The notes: generated by a model from the sequence alone, not told the origin. A stretch of 64,000 nt of DNA from Fragum whitleyi (GCA_948146395.1 OX411557.1:30792077-30856076), one strand, 5' to 3'. Counted from the stretch's first letter, positions 20,395 through 32,795 are shown. Numbers and translations: made by a program.

Positions 20395-20937
20395 CAGTGA
20401 GTAACATCGTAAATTTGACTCTCCTTCTAGCTTGTACAGCAAGGCAGTAGAAACACCCCTTATGCGCAACCCGGCTACATACACCCCCTTGACTATTAAA
20501 ATTCTACCACGAATCTTCTCAATTAAACATTCTAAACTACCAAATCACATAATCACCACCTCATGTGGGTTATCTATGGTGTGCGCCAAATGTAATTCGC
20601 AAATAAAATATTCGACTCCGTTTCGATTCGAACCCGGGACCTCTTTGGGGAGGTAATGCAATATTTATTACTTCCCTTTCATAAAATATACAATCTCTTT
20701 TGCGTACTCCTTCATTGAACAATCAGACATTTTAGAATCAACACGTGCCAATAAAATCGTAGAATAACTCGATTTATTTGACTAAAATGTTGATCTTCTT
20801 GAAGGATTCCGAAATGTTTGTAATGATTTTTGAGCGTTTTTATTGATTTGGGTGAGTGCTTGTAATGAATGAATGGGGCGCTGAGTGAATGATAAAGAAT
20901 GATTTTTATCGGAAGGAGTGTCAAATTTTCAAAGTAA
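20395..20937 (+). mobile_element. Rearranged family M MITE with tRNA-like insert
   Basis: The left end cagtgagtaacatcgtaaat and right text gtgagtgcttgtaatgaatg match family M. Around 20600-20650 a reverse-strand B-box (gggttcgaatcgaaacgg) suggests an inserted tRNA-derived fragment. The frame 20432-20656 is not supported as coding. Confidence 0.45.
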
Positions 20938-21552
20938 AAAAAGCCCCCGCCCTGTAAATGTAAAGTTCTCGTCTCATCACATCAGTAGTTTCAGGCACGT
21001 GGAGCGAATCAAGCGGCCTAGTAATGATTTTTTTCCAGTATGTCTTTTAGGTGACCCTTTCTCAAATTTTTCGAAAATTCTGATCGGTTCATAACTGAGG
21101 TCGTGACAAGGCGAGGCGTTTTTCCACTTTGACTTTTTTTCTGAACGACAATTCCCCCTAAAACGTTGGACAAATTTCGATGATTTTTTCCAGAATGTTC
21201 CTTCGATGACCATTTTACAAAATTGTTGGCAAAACTTTGATTGGAACATAAACATAGGCATGGCAGGGCTTTTTTCACTTTGGAAATTTTGATTGACAGC
21301 TTCCCTGAACCAATTGACTTATTTCAACCGAACTTTGTCAGAATGTTCCTTTCCAAAAATTCTCCACTGGAACAATAAACTTCAAGTGGGCGGTTAAGGG
21401 CCATTCTGGTCCCTCTCTTCATATTGAACAAAGGGCATGAGATTCCAAATATTATACGTAAATTCTTCCTCATTGTCTATTTGAAGCATATGTTTAGGCT
21501 CAAAAATACGACACGAGCTTCGGCCATGTGGAGTAATTTGTAGGATATCGTG
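20938..21552. repeat. Decayed array related to family H
   Basis: It has 'ttttttccagtatgtctttta', 'ttttccagaatgttccttc' and 'cagaatgttcctttcc' at intervals of about 120-170 bp, resembling the Helitron-like monomers. It ends ...gcttcggccatgtggag. No gene is seen. Confidence 0.35.
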
Positions 21553-21861
21553 CAGTTAACAACAGCGTGAAGTTGCCGGACAAGGTGAATAATTTTGGAA
21601 TGAAATTGAATGAGTGCGATGAGTGATTTTGAGTGAAATTAACGGGATATAATCGAATTCTTCTTATTATGTTCAGGATGAACAAAATTAGCAAATTATA
21701 ACCTCTCTAGAAATGACTAGAAATGGTAAATTGGGGTCGTACATAATTAGAAGAATTCGATTATCTACCGTTAATTTCACCCAAAACTCACCGTAATCGG
21801 ACTCATTCAATTTCACTCAAAAAATATTCATCTTGTCAACTTCACGCTGTTGTTAATTGTA
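21553..21861. mobile_element. Family M derivative folded as a full palindrome
   Basis: Left half cagttaacaacagcgtgaag and right half cttcacgctgttgttaattg are both family M left-type sequence, so the copy is nearly an inverted repeat around ataacctctctagaaatg. Confidence 0.6.
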
Positions 21862-21965
21862 CATTGCACGGTTGGGTGTCACCAAATTGATGTAAAATCA
21901 TAACGACTGATTGAAGTAAGAGCTTTCTGGTTCTCGGTACTCTTATAACACCAGTTCCCCGAGTT

Positions 21966-22086
21966 CAGGGTCGCAAAACTGTGTACACTGTTTGCAAAGC
22001 AAATCTCGCTTTTCACGTGCACTTGCTTGCCAAGCGGAGTTTATTTTGCAAACAGTAAGTACCGTTTTGTCATCCTGAACGAAGGT
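21966..22086. repeat. Family W fold-back element
   Basis: tgtttgcaaagcaaatctcg and cttgccaagcggagtttatt pair imperfectly; the right end gttttgtcatcctgaacgaa matches other copies. Confidence 0.5.
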
Positions 22087-22298
22087 CTTGATTAAAGAAC
22101 ATTTTATTTACAGCAATTCACATTAATTTGTGGTTAAACAATGTTACTGAATATTTCAAGTAGTGAAAAACTGAAAGGTGTGCTTATTTGCTACAAAAAT
22201 CAACTTGTCGCTGGGAAAGAAACTTCCATAAGTTACTTGCCCACAGAGATTTTCACTAGGGCCGGTTATGCGGACATCTCTTTAAGTACAACCCTGTA

Positions 22299-23274
22299 CA
22301 CACCGTACAACCCGCGACAGAGAATCCAGAAAATCGATTGCTACAGAGAACGCTGCTAATGTCAATTTTCCACGCGCATTAAAAGGTGAGTATAAATACT
22401 CAATTTTCTTATACGTGGAACAATTTCCAAAGGTACACTGAATACGTATGTTTTAATGATATCACGTTGTACTCAAAAAATGGCCAAATATGTGACATAC
22501 TCGTATTCTTCAATGTCCTCTTAGCATACCTGCCTAATTTCTCTGTGAAATATTGAGAATTCGCAGAAAAAGAGACCGTTAAACTCGGACTGTGCTTAAA
22601 AAATGGCGCACAGAGAACCCGGTTTCGATTTGAAGAAGGCGCACAGGGAACCCTGATCTTTAACGGCAAATGCGGCAGAGAATCCTGCCTTAGCAGGTTC
22701 AGTAATTATTGATCCAGAAGCATTTCTTTATGTTTATATGAATTCACATTTGCTATTCTCGGATAAAATAATAATAAATGATACCTAATGTTATAGTTAG
22801 CTTATTGACTGCAAATATTTCAATGATAAACAGCTTCTATTCTGTAAAATTGGTACTCTGTTTAGGTCTCCAAACGATTGCGATGGTCCAAATGTGCCGT
22901 GGTTAATAGGCTGGGTAAGTCTTGCCACATTACCATGCGAGATTTTACGAGAATAAGCCATTTTGGAACCAAAAATGGCTGACTATTGTAAAACCTCGCA
23001 TTCTCATTGCTATCGCTTGTAAAATAACACCTTCTGCTTTTAGATGAAGTGCTATCTCTCCTGAAATTTGGATACTTGTACCCAAACTGAGTGCATTTTC
23101 GGACTAGACGTACACACCCTATTTTTATTTTGGATTTGTTTAATGTCGCTTCAACCCTATTTTCATACATGTATGTGCGGAGATTACACAATTATGCGCG
23201 TGGAAAATTGACATTAGCAGCGTTCTCTGTAGCAATCGATTTTGCAGGATTCTCTGTCGCGGGTTGTACGGTGT
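22299..23274. mobile_element. Non-autonomous TIR element, ~0.98 kb
   Basis: Inverted repeats of about 80 bp: 22299-22380 (caccgtacaacccgcgacag ... ttttccacgcgcatt) and 23193-23274 in reverse. The interior (gcgcacagagaacccgg, gcgcacagggaaccctg) shows no transposase. The frames at 22141-22359 and 23140-23496 overlap these arms in opposite orientation and are not genes. Confidence 0.65.
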
Positions 23275-23340
23275 GCTGTAGTGTATTTGGACTGGACATA
23301 CAAAAGACAAAGTTTCAGTCCATAAAGCTTTAATATAATT

Positions 23341-23600
23341 GTGACCCGTCACACGAAAAGGGACCATCTTGGAATTTTTCAAAATGCATATTTGAAAAAG
23401 AGATTGGGTCCAGCATAGGTCAACCAGAGGTCCCATTTTCAAAAATTCTTTCACTAGAAGGTAGATTAAATATTCTGGATTAAGAAAATAGCACATTGCG
23501 AAAGGTTTCGAGCCTAGTCAGTCTGCGCAAACCGTGCAGTCTGACTAGGGTCGACACCTTGTGCACAACCAAGATGGTCCCTTTTCGCGTGATGGGTCAT
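23341..23600. mobile_element. Family Q MITE
   Basis: gtgacccgtcacacgaaaag at the left and cccttttcgcgtgatgggtc at the right; the interior has gagattgggtccagcatagg and ctgactagggtcgacacc. Confidence 0.7.
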
Positions 23601-23879
23601 ATATGTTTAAGTAGGTATCAGTCAATTATTATCCATTATCCCCCTATTATACACATGCCAAGTTAAGGGTCCGAGGTTATAAAATATTTCGGTCTAAACT
23701 GAGAAATTTCTGAAATTTTAAATTCAAATAAATGCAAGAACATAAAAGATAATATTAATTAGTTCTTATTTATAATAACTTCTAGATATTATCTTTTATG
23801 TACATGTATTTATATCAGTATTAAAACAGAATAAAAGCTTGAATCTCAAGTTTGTTTTTGAGAACATTTTGAGTTGAGA

Positions 23880-24125
23880 ATAAGACTAGTTTTATGGCCT
23901 CGGACCCAGAAGTGAGTGAGGCCCCGATGCGACCAAGTACTTGTTTGTTTGGGATTTAACCCTACTTTCAATATTATTACAGCTATATCGGGGCGGCTGG
24001 TGCACCAACCGTATATTACTGTGGTTTCTCACACCAGTGCAACCCGTCGTGACAACAGATTTCAAACGAGCTACCAACTACGCCGTTTTACAGCCTGTAG
24101 TTATCATACGCCCGGCGCGCCGTCA
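23880..24125 (-). mobile_element. SINE fragment (reverse)
   Basis: The minus strand reads ccgccccgatatagctgtaa then gggttaaatcccaaacaaac, the standard SINE 3' part; ggtgcaccagccgc and 'ctggtgtgagaaaccaca' lie within it. Confidence 0.5.
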
Positions 24126-24332
24126 GAATCCGCCGTCATAGCGCAGTGGAAGCGCGACGGACCAACGGGTTAATAATCGAATACTTATTTGGGATAGTAG
24201 GTGGAGGCTAGAAAAGGATGTAATCGTTGTACTGGTGTGAGAAATACCGGAAATCCATTGTTAGGTGCTCCAGCCGCCTCGATATAACTAGAAGATTTTT
24301 GAAAGCGGAATAAAACCCCGGTCAAACATTCG
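24126..24332 (+). mobile_element. SINE (plus)
   Basis: A tRNA-like start (ccgccgtcatagcgcagtgg), then accaacgggttaataatcg, ctggtgtgagaaataccgg, tgctccagccgcctcgatat and gcggaataaaaccccggtca. Same order as 49838-50068. Confidence 0.65.
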
Positions 24333-24392
24333 ACCATCGGGTATAAGACAAATGACTCGTGCCACATTTACTATTGTCAAACGTCGGTTGAA

Positions 24393-24470
24393 AGTTGGGC
24401 CAACCCGAATTCGAACCCACGATCCATTCGACCACCAATTGCGTAAGTGCTGAGCTAGCCGGCGGCTCGA
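24393..24470 (-). mobile_element. tRNA-like SINE head (reverse)
   Basis: On the minus strand: ccggctagctcagcacttac (A-box) and gtgggttcgaattcgggttg (B-box). The cloverleaf is incomplete, so it is read as a SINE head rather than a tRNA gene. Confidence 0.45.
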
Positions 24471-24481
24471 CGACTCTGTTA

Positions 24482-24903
24482 CAGTTAGTAAGAGTTAGTA
24501 ACATCGTGAAATTGACACTCATTCCGATCAAAACAATTCTTAATCACTCTCTTTGCGCTCCATCCATTTATCCAATCACTCACTCAAACCATTCAAAAAC
24601 CCTCCATTGTCACTAAAAAAGATAAGAATAATACAATAGATAAAATCCACGATTTCACTAACATAATTATGGTAAGTGTATAAGGTTTGCTCATGAAGAC
24701 ACAGAAAGGTATTCATAGAGCCTCTATGCATTATTTATTAAAGGGAGGTAATAAGTATCGCTAATTTTGTTCATCTTGAACAAAATTAGCGATACTGGAT
24801 TACCCCACTTTAAATTCACTCAAAACTCGCTCCACACACTCATTCAATTTCATTAAAAAAACCCCATTCCAAATTCATTCACCTTGCCACGATGTTTTAA
24901 CTG
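24482..24903 (-). mobile_element. Family M MITE (reverse)
   Basis: CAGTTAGTAAG..aacatcgtgaaattgac at the left, ccacgatgttttaactg at the right; central perfect hairpin agtatcgctaattttgttca / tgaacaaaattagcgatact. Confidence 0.7.
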
Positions 24904-25189
24904 TATCGCGTTAACTCCAGTTTATTGATAGAGAAATTTCCAGCAACTTTACAAGTGCGCGAATTAAAAACTTTTGACTAGCCTGTGCAGTCGCACAGTC
25001 TGGCCAGAGTCTTCACTGTGTGCGTTGTATATGTACAATGACTTAACCGTTCTATAGTCAAGTCGGGAACATTTTTATACCAACTGTGTTGCCATCAGAA
25101 TGTTTCTCAAAGTATTTTATTCATGCACATGTTATATGTTGTTGGAAATGTCTGACACGTGCTCAAGTATGACTTATCCCTTGACCTGG

Positions 25190-25630
25190 AAACTCCGTAG
25201 ATTGGCTCCCGTCCCACTGATCTGAAGTATAGTGAAATAAGCGGAATCAAACTAGAGAAAGATAATTCAAGTTCTTGTCAGCTAATTTTTCTCTAACTGA
25301 CTGAGCAATGTCAGTATTTTTGAGAATATGGGAGGTAATTAGAAATTTAAATAGTAAAACATCAGTGATGTACCTTAGGTTATCAAATTTTCATTCAACA
25401 CTTACTGACAGCCTGGAACAGAACAGAAATTTATTTTGTAAGTTTAGGCCTCCGACCCATAATACAATATATCAACAAACATGATGTTTACGGCTCTTAG
25501 ACTGGCTCCCGTGCCACTGATCTGAAGTATTGTGAATTGAGCAAAATTCAACCAGAGAAAGATAATTTCTTATCAGCTTATATTCCTCTGACTGGCCGAT
25601 CAGTGTCAGTTCAAGTTGAGAAAATACACC
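25190..25630 (+). repeat. Direct repeat, two copies ~300 bp apart
   Basis: ggctcccgt.ccactgatctgaagtat...agagaaagataatt...ctgatcagtgtcag occurs at 25203-25320 and 25503-25620 with about 80-85% similarity by eye. Nothing coding is seen. Confidence 0.6.
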
Positions 25631-25707
25631 ACTCATGTTTTCCTATTTAATTTTTCCAATTACCTCAATTGGAAAAATTAAATAGGAAAACATGAGTAGT
25701 GTATTTT
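25622..25707. repeat. Near-perfect hairpin, 40-bp arms
   Basis: aaaatacaccactcatgttt...ttccaatt and its complement close around a five-base acctc loop with about one mismatch. Confidence 0.85.
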
Positions 25708-25836
25708 ATTTTAATTCAACACTATCTGGCAAACGGGGGACAGGCTAGAAACTCCGTAACATAAATTATTTTGAAAAGAGATCTCATGGCCCAGCATAGA
25801 GGATCAGAGGATATATTTCAATTATTAACACTGATA

Positions 25837-26256
25837 CAGTTAACAACATCGTGAACTTGACAAGGTGAATGATTCTGAAATGATTTTGGAACTGAAATTG
25901 AATGAGTGGGTGTTGAGTTAATTTGAATGTAAGTAATCCAATATCGCTAATTTTGTTCCTCTTAAATTAGCGATCTTAATAACCTCTCTTTAATAAATTA
26001 TGAAAAAATCTATAAATGGCTCCCAATCCATTCTTAAACTTTTGAAATGCATTGAAGTCAGTGAAATCGTGGTGTATTTTCCTTTATCGATTTTGATTAT
26101 AAGTAAAGATGTTGATCTAATCATTTTAGTGAGTTTGGAACGTATTTGAATAGTTTTGAGTGAGTCAATTTGGAATGAATGAATGGAGCGCCGAGCGAGC
26201 GATTTACTCGGACAACTTTTCGATCGGAATGTCAGACAATTCACAATGTTGTTAAG
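25837..26256 (+). mobile_element. Family M MITE, diverged right end
   Basis: TA-CAGTTAACAACATCGTGAA left end; right end cagacaattcacaatgttgt. The central hairpin is reduced (tcgctaattttg / aaattagcga). Confidence 0.65.
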
Positions 26257-27140
26257 TAGCGATATGTGTAAGAATCAGGCAGATGGCGGAAAGTGACATG
26301 TCTCAGATTTTGATAAAACTTCATGTATAGTAAGATATTGATGCAAAAGTAACTTTTGCAAAATAGTTCGCTTATCTGCCTCACCGTTGCCATGGTAACA
26401 GAAGAAACATGATTTCTGCCAAAATCAATACTCTAAGAGCCAAAAAGTTGTTTTTTCTTGGTTTTCTTTCCTCTTATTGCATTTCTATTATGAAACTTTA
26501 AGCTTAACTATTTATTGCCTATTTAACATGAATTAATAAAGTTATAATTAATGTTAAAATATATATCTTAAACTAGTATTACTCAAAGTCATGGCAAATC
26601 TAATCATTGAGGGGTCAGCCATTTTGTCAAAATGTCAAAAAGGGCCAATTTTAGCATTTTTCAATTTAATAAAAAGCCCTTCAGCAACACACGTCATGAC
26701 AACTGCTATCATATTACAAAAGTTGGTTATCCCATAAGTGAAGTTATGCTTTCAAATGTCTGTGACTTTGAAACAGCCTTGAAATAATTATCTTTAAAAT
26801 GATGCACCGTTGCTGCTTTTGAAAAACAAGACATTTTGAACAAATAACAATTGTTCACAAATAATTCAATGAAAACAGCCCCCATAAATGCTAGAGAGTT
26901 CTGATTGAGGAACTCGTATATAAATAACACATCTTTTGCATTTTGCACCATATACTTATCACCAAAATCAGTTATTGTTGTATCTAATTACCCCACCCAC
27001 TTGCTTATCATTGAAGTTTTGTCTATGAAGCTGTTCATAAAAATTGTGGAAAACTATAACATGATGATGGTATCCATCAAATACCATCAGAAAGAAAACT
27101 TCAGCACTATCTTAATATTCTGAGCTGATGGTTTATAAAT
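26257..27140. other. Nothing recognised
   Basis: AT-rich, with short open frames on both strands (26727-26951 minus, 26905-27123 plus) that lack domains and overlap each other. Confidence 0.4.
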
Positions 27141-27149
27141 TTAACTATT

Positions 27150-27610
27150 TAACCGTTGTCCATCTGTCCATCTGTCTGTCTGTCCGTCCGTCTGTCTTTC
27201 TGTCTGCAGAAGTTAACCAAAAAACTTAACATTGCCAAAATCTTCAAGCCTATTCAAGATACAAGGTTCATATTTGGAATGATGATAGATCTCAATGATA
27301 CGCATCTCCTGGTCATCAAAGTCAAGGTCATGTGACAAGGTTAAGGTCATCTGTCAAGGTCAAACTTCTTTAAAAACATTACCAAAAAACTTTCATAGTT
27401 CAGTTTATTCAAGCATATTACGGATACCCTGTCTCATAATTGGCAAGTTAAAAGATCTCAGTGATGTACATCTGTAGGTATCAAAGTCAAGGTCATGCTA
27501 AAAGGTCAAGGTCATCTGTCAAGGTCAACATTTTGGGAAAAATGCTGTTACGGGGGCATTTGTGTTTCACATCTTCTATTTTTAGAAAACCAGAAGCCCA
27601 AAAGGCAATA
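27150..27610 (-). mobile_element. Third type of monomer array (family J)
   Basis: A ctgtctgtctgtccgtccgt microsatellite and then two units ~167 bp apart with 'atcaaagtcaaggtcatg' and 'caaggtcatctgtcaaggtc'. A fragment is at 53088-53288, both ending with 'aggcattcgtgtttcac'-like text. Confidence 0.5.
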
Positions 27611-27659
27611 GGGCAATTATTTGTTTTCGGAACAATTCTTTGATATCTTTCAATAGATA

Positions 27660-28386
27660 AGCATTAGAAGATACGCCACGCCAAATATGCAGACTAAAGA
27701 CATATTTTTCATCCAATCACAATAATTTTTGGCTACATGATAATGGGTTACCCAAGGATCATAACAATGAAGTTTGGTTGATATCCATCAGTTACATTCT
27801 AAGAAAATGATTTTGAAAGTTTCAACTATAAAACATATAGAGAAATGACCTCCACCAAAAAAATACATATTGTTCATCTGATCACAATAACTTTTGGTAG
27901 AATGATAAAGAGTCACTCAAGGATCATTTCAGTGAAATTTGGTTGATATCCACCTGTTACATTCTGAGAAAATGATTTTCAAAGTTTCCACTATAAACCA
28001 TATAGAGAAATGACCTCTGCCCATAAAATACATATTTTCCATCCAATCACAACAATTTTTTGTAGACTGATAAAGGGTCACACAAGGATCATTCATGTAA
28101 AATTTAATTGGTATCCATCAATTAGAATCTGAGAAAACTCACTTTTTACCATATTTGTAAATTGGCCACGCCCATTAAATCCATGTTTTTCATTGGATCA
28201 AAATTTTTTAACAACTTTGAAAGAGGGTCACCCAAGGATTATTCCTGTGTAATTTAATTGAAATTCATCCAGTAGTTTCTGAGGAGAAGATTTTTAAAGA
28301 AAAAGTTTACGACCAGATGCACGGATGGACGGACGGATACAATGCCATTACATTAGCCCCTGTGACCTTCAGTCAGTGGAGCTAAA
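27660..28386 (-). mobile_element. Family H Helitron-like element (reverse), truncated
   Basis: Monomers read in reverse (ttctgagaaaatgatttt, gaaatgacctccgcccat), then cggatggacggacggat and ccagtcagtggagctaaaa-type terminus. Confidence 0.55.
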
Positions 28387-28640
28387 AATGGATCTTGATA
28401 AAAATGGTCGCTTATTAGAAATTGTTGCTCTAGCAAGATTTACTATAATTAAACTATGGAAATTAATGGATGTTAAAATTTGTAGCAAAAGAATAAATAT
28501 TTTGTTAAATGTAATTCCTTCCTTCCTACATTATTCAATATAATCATATATACATTGTATATAATCAATAATGATTGGGGAAAATTAAGGATAGAATGAT
28601 AATTATTTTTTTACATCGCATAAATCAGTAAATTGTTTTT

Positions 28641-29671
28641 AACTAGAAAGCCATGAATGGCTTGAGTCGCTCCACAGGCTTGAAATTCTTGTTAAGCAAT
28701 AAAAGTTTTGACTAGACCTATAGATATTTTGGATTCTACTGATGTTGAAAATGATTTTCAAAGTTTCAACTATATAACATATAGAGAAATGATATCCGCC
28801 CATAAAATGCATATTTTCATCTGATCACAATAATTTTTTGTAGACTAATTAAGGGTCACTCAAGTATCATTCCAGTAAAATTTGGTTGATATCCATTGGT
28901 TAGATTCTGAGAAAATGATTTCCAAAGTTTCGACTATATAACATATAGAGAAATGACCTCCGCCCATAAAATACATAATTTTCATCCAATCACTATAATT
29001 TTTGGTAGACTGATAAAAAGTCACTCAAGGATCATTCCAGTGAAATTTGGTTGATACCCATCACTTACATTCTGAGAAAATGATTTTGAAAGTTTCCACT
29101 ATATATCATATAGAGAAATGACCTCCGCCCATAAAATGCATATTTTTCATTCGATCACTATAATTTTTGGTAGACTGATAAAGAGTCACTCAAGGATCAT
29201 TCCAGTGAAATTTGGTTGATATCCATCACTTACATTCTGAGAAAATGATTTCCAAAGTTTCCACTATATAACATATAGAGAAATGACCTCCGCCCATAAA
29301 ATGCATATTTTTCATCCGATCTCAATAATCTTTTGTAGACTGATAAAGAGTCACACAAGGATCATTCATGTAAAATTTCATTGGTATCCATCAATTAGAA
29401 TCTGAGAAAACTCACTTTTTACCATATTTGGAAATTAGCCACGCCCATTAAATCCATGTTTTTCATTGGATCAAAATTTCTTGAACAACTTTGAAAAAGG
29501 GTCACCCAAGGATCATTCCTGTGAAGTTTGGTTGAAATTCATCCAGTAGTTTCTGAGGAGAAGATTTTTAAAGAAAAAGTTTACGACCGGACGCACGGAC
29601 GCACGGACGGACGCACGACGGACACAACGCCATGACAATAGCCCCAGTGGCTTTCAGCCAGTGGAGCTAAA
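28641..29671 (-). mobile_element. Family H Helitron-like element (reverse), near-complete
   Basis: It begins aactagaaagccatgaatgg (the reverse of a hairpin-CTAG 3' end) and holds about five ~165-bp monomers. It ends with a cggacgcacggacgg microsatellite and cagccagtggagctaaaa. Monomers are more alike here than in the plus-strand copies, so this copy is probably younger. Confidence 0.6.
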
Positions 29672-31295
29672 AACTGATTCATGTGATGTAAAAAGTAAAT
29701 AATCATAGCAAATAAAAGCAATCAAATAAGCTTAAATCAAATGGCCACTTTGTCACTTTTTTTAATTTAGCCAGTTCCTTTTTTTCCAAGAAAAATAATA
29801 AGTCCTTCTATTCTTAATTTTCCTGGGTATTGAAAGTGGTCATAGTTGTTAGGAGGAGGGGGGAATCCTTCATTTCTGTTGACATTTTCTACCATTTTCA
29901 TTGGTGAAGGCAGTAGGATAGTACAAAGAACCTGTAAAGACATTGAAATGAGAGCATTCCTAAAAGTCAAACAATATCAACAACAAAATTTGATCAGACT
30001 GGTCCATGTTTTATTCTTGATCATATTTTTTACTCATTGATCCTATCAAAAGGTATTACAGTATAGTGTTTATTGCATGTGTTGATTTTAAACATCACTG
30101 GGATTATATAAACCATAGTCAATGACAGTGACTATATATGAGATATTCAGAAAGAAATGGAACAAATATCTGAAAAGATTATCAAATCCAGCAGAAGTCA
30201 ATCACTGTCAACATACTTAAAGACTAAGTTATCATTTAAGATTAAAAAGTCTACCAAAAATGAAAGTTTTGCCTCTGCTTAGCCTACATATTCAGTGCTG
30301 CCTGAGCAGTGTTGATACTTTTCTTAATTCACATTGTATCCACTTCCATGTGATGGGTCAGAATAGCTTTAATCTAGCCTCTTCATTATTATAACATTTT
30401 TATCATGTTAATTAAAGTTCAAGTTCTGTTCATTTTTTTTATCTTCATCAGCAATTATTCTGATTCATTTTATGAAAATACTGCCAGTTGGGCATTGCCG
30501 GTACATACTACCAATACATAATTTTACAACTTAGGAATAAAATAACCAAATTCATTAAAAAATGTTACCCATCACATTAAATAAGACCAACATAGTAGGG
30601 TATAAAAGATTTAGACTGAACTGGATTTGAAAACTGTGAAAAGTGAACACTTTTGGTCTTATGCTGGTTTTGCATTTTACAACACATACAAACTGTTTTA
30701 CTGAGCATCATTATACAATCATTATCATATACATGTATATCCCTCACAAGACTGTGTCAATCCTAACTAATGTCTTATATTCATTTTGAAGACTGAGAAT
30801 ATTAATCCTGTCATACTTATTTTAAAGTTTGTGTTAAAAAAAATCCATTTTTTCTGACTGAATAAGAATCCCGAGTTAATTTTACTATAACATTTATTTC
30901 CAAATAATTTTGAGTAGACTCTCCAACAAAAAAGTTATAGACAGTGTCCAAATGAATCCCCTCCTAAATGCTTTCCCTATATAGACCATTGTCATAAATA
31001 AAAATACCAATATGTACTAACCATAAAAAACTGTATATAGATGCATAGGCATCAAGATCTTTTGAAGAAAAATCATCCAATTGTACTGTAGCAAAGACTT
31101 ATCCCTTGATATTTTAACTTGAAACAGATTATTTCAAGTACATGAACCTGAAAGAGAAGAGAAAAGAATGGTACATTCACAGCTAGACAAGTATTGCTTT
31201 ATCAAACTGACCAACTACACAACCAGGCACAATCTCCACCATAATGTTAAACAAATAATTTACAAGTAAAAAGGGTATGTGGGTGATAGAAATTA
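29672..31295. other. Intergenic, no gene recognised
   Basis: Repeat-poor AT-rich DNA. Open frames at 29767-29970 (minus) and 29846-30040 (plus) face each other and show no domain. Confidence 0.45.
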
Positions 31296-31644
31296 CAGTC
31301 GATATTGCTCGAGCGACCACTTGTATTAAGCGAACAATTTTATTAAGCGACCACCATAAAAAAGTCCCTTCACCGTTAGCAAAATCTCTGAAAAGGGGGA
31401 CATTCTTAACAAAAAATTGGTTATTGTTGAATCTTATGTTGTTTGACCCCATTAGAATCGTCTCAATAAGACGATTCAAATGGGTTTAAACATCATTGGA
31501 TTCAGAACGAATTGACAGACAATCAATAAATGCGATCAAAATGAACAGTCACATTTATTATAATATTTTGTATTATGCGACCATTCCCATAAACGACCGC
31601 TTTTTGGTGGTCCCTTAGGTGGTCGCTTAACACAAGTTTTACTG
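31296..31644 (-). mobile_element. Pogo/Tigger-like MITE (family T), reverse copy
   Basis: CAGTCGATATTGCTCGAGCG at the left, taacacaagttttactg at the right, with central hairpin attagaatcgtctcaataag. The opposed frames 31183-31479 and 31277-31489 are translations of this element; a similar frame at 1660-2199 covers the other copy. Confidence 0.7.
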
Positions 31645-31689
31645 TATTGTGATTTTACTGCGTGACAAACTATAGGTGAGCATAATGAT

Positions 31690-31757
31690 GGCTCAACACA
31701 AAACAGTTGTAACTGCCTATATGTTTATAGGCAATTACAACTGTTTTGCACTGAGCC
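31690..31757. repeat. Hairpin element
   Basis: ggctcaacacaaaacagttg / caactgttttgcactgagcc with inner tgcctata/tataggca; a decayed relative (aacaacagtttttcaacaac) is at about 47480. Confidence 0.65.
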
Positions 31758-31759
31758 AT

Positions 31760-32380
31760 GGATATAAAATATTTATGTAGGGGAATAACAGACGGACAGG
31801 CAGACAAAACCTTCTATTTTTAGAACAAAGTGCATGTCACATAAAGTCAATTCACACATGCTAATACATGTAACGATAAAAAGGTCAGTCACTCACATAT
31901 GTCAATAATCATATAATTTAGTCACATAAAGATCTATTACATCTTCTTAGGGCTCAGTCAGTAATAAACAATTGCTCCAATTTACTTCTCAATTTATTTT
32001 TACATAAACGCTGCATACTAAGTATCTAGATGTTAATCAAAAAGACACAAATAAGAGGCATGCATAGAGCCAAGCATTTTTCTGACTAAAAAGGAATTAT
32101 ACCCCGTAGGCAAGCAAAATCTTGGAACCAAACCTTGGGCAAAGCTGTAATTATGACATTTTGTCCTCCAAATATCCTGATTGATACCTTGAATATTTCA
32201 GATTTTCATCTTTTTTGCAACAAAAATTCATTGATATGTCAGGGGCTTCCAGTCCCTGCTCTGGGGTCTTTGCATGATAGATAAAAGGGTAAAACTCTGA
32301 GTACCGTCAGTTTATGGTTTTTGCAAGCACTTACAAAGAATTAACTTCAAAACTTAAAAAACAAAATCTATCTGATGAGG
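31760..32380. other. Intergenic, nothing recognised
   Basis: No coding frame, hairpin or familiar repeat seen. Confidence 0.4.
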
Positions 32381-32385
32381 GAGCC

Positions 32386-32795
32386 ACCATCATAGTGCAG
32401 TTGGTAGAGCATGGGACTGTCTAACTAGAGGTCCCAGGTTTGATCCCCGACAGAGGCCCTCATCCTTTCCAACTTTTTGTCTCCAACCAATGGGTCAATA
32501 ATTTAGACCTATGAAGGATAGCAGCCGGAGGCAAGGAAAGAGTTTGATGAAGGTAATGGTGTGAGAAATACCAGGTTTGATCCCTGACAGAGGCCCTAAT
32601 CCTTTCCGACTATTTGTCTCCAACCAATGGGTCAATAATGTAGACCTATGAAGGATAGCAGCCGGAGGCTAGGAAAGGGTGTGATGACGGTACTGGTGTG
32701 AGAAATACCAGGAATCCATAGTTAGGTTCTTTTTCTGCCTTCTGCCTTGAAAGATTGTTGAAAGTGGCATAAAACCCCATTCAAACAAACAAACA
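32386..32795 (+). mobile_element. tRNA-derived SINE with an internal duplication
   Basis: tRNA head: catagtgcagttggtagagc (A-box) and ccaggtttgatccccgac (B-box). The next ~137 bp (32434-32570) is duplicated at 32571-32707, so the B-box and 'aaccaatgggtcaataat..cagccggaggc' appear twice. Tail: gtggcataaaaccccattca(aac)n. Confidence 0.75.

Noticed and set aside
22141..23496. Frames sharing TPYNPRQRI on opposite strands
   Set aside because: The shared peptide comes from the two inverted ends of one non-autonomous element.
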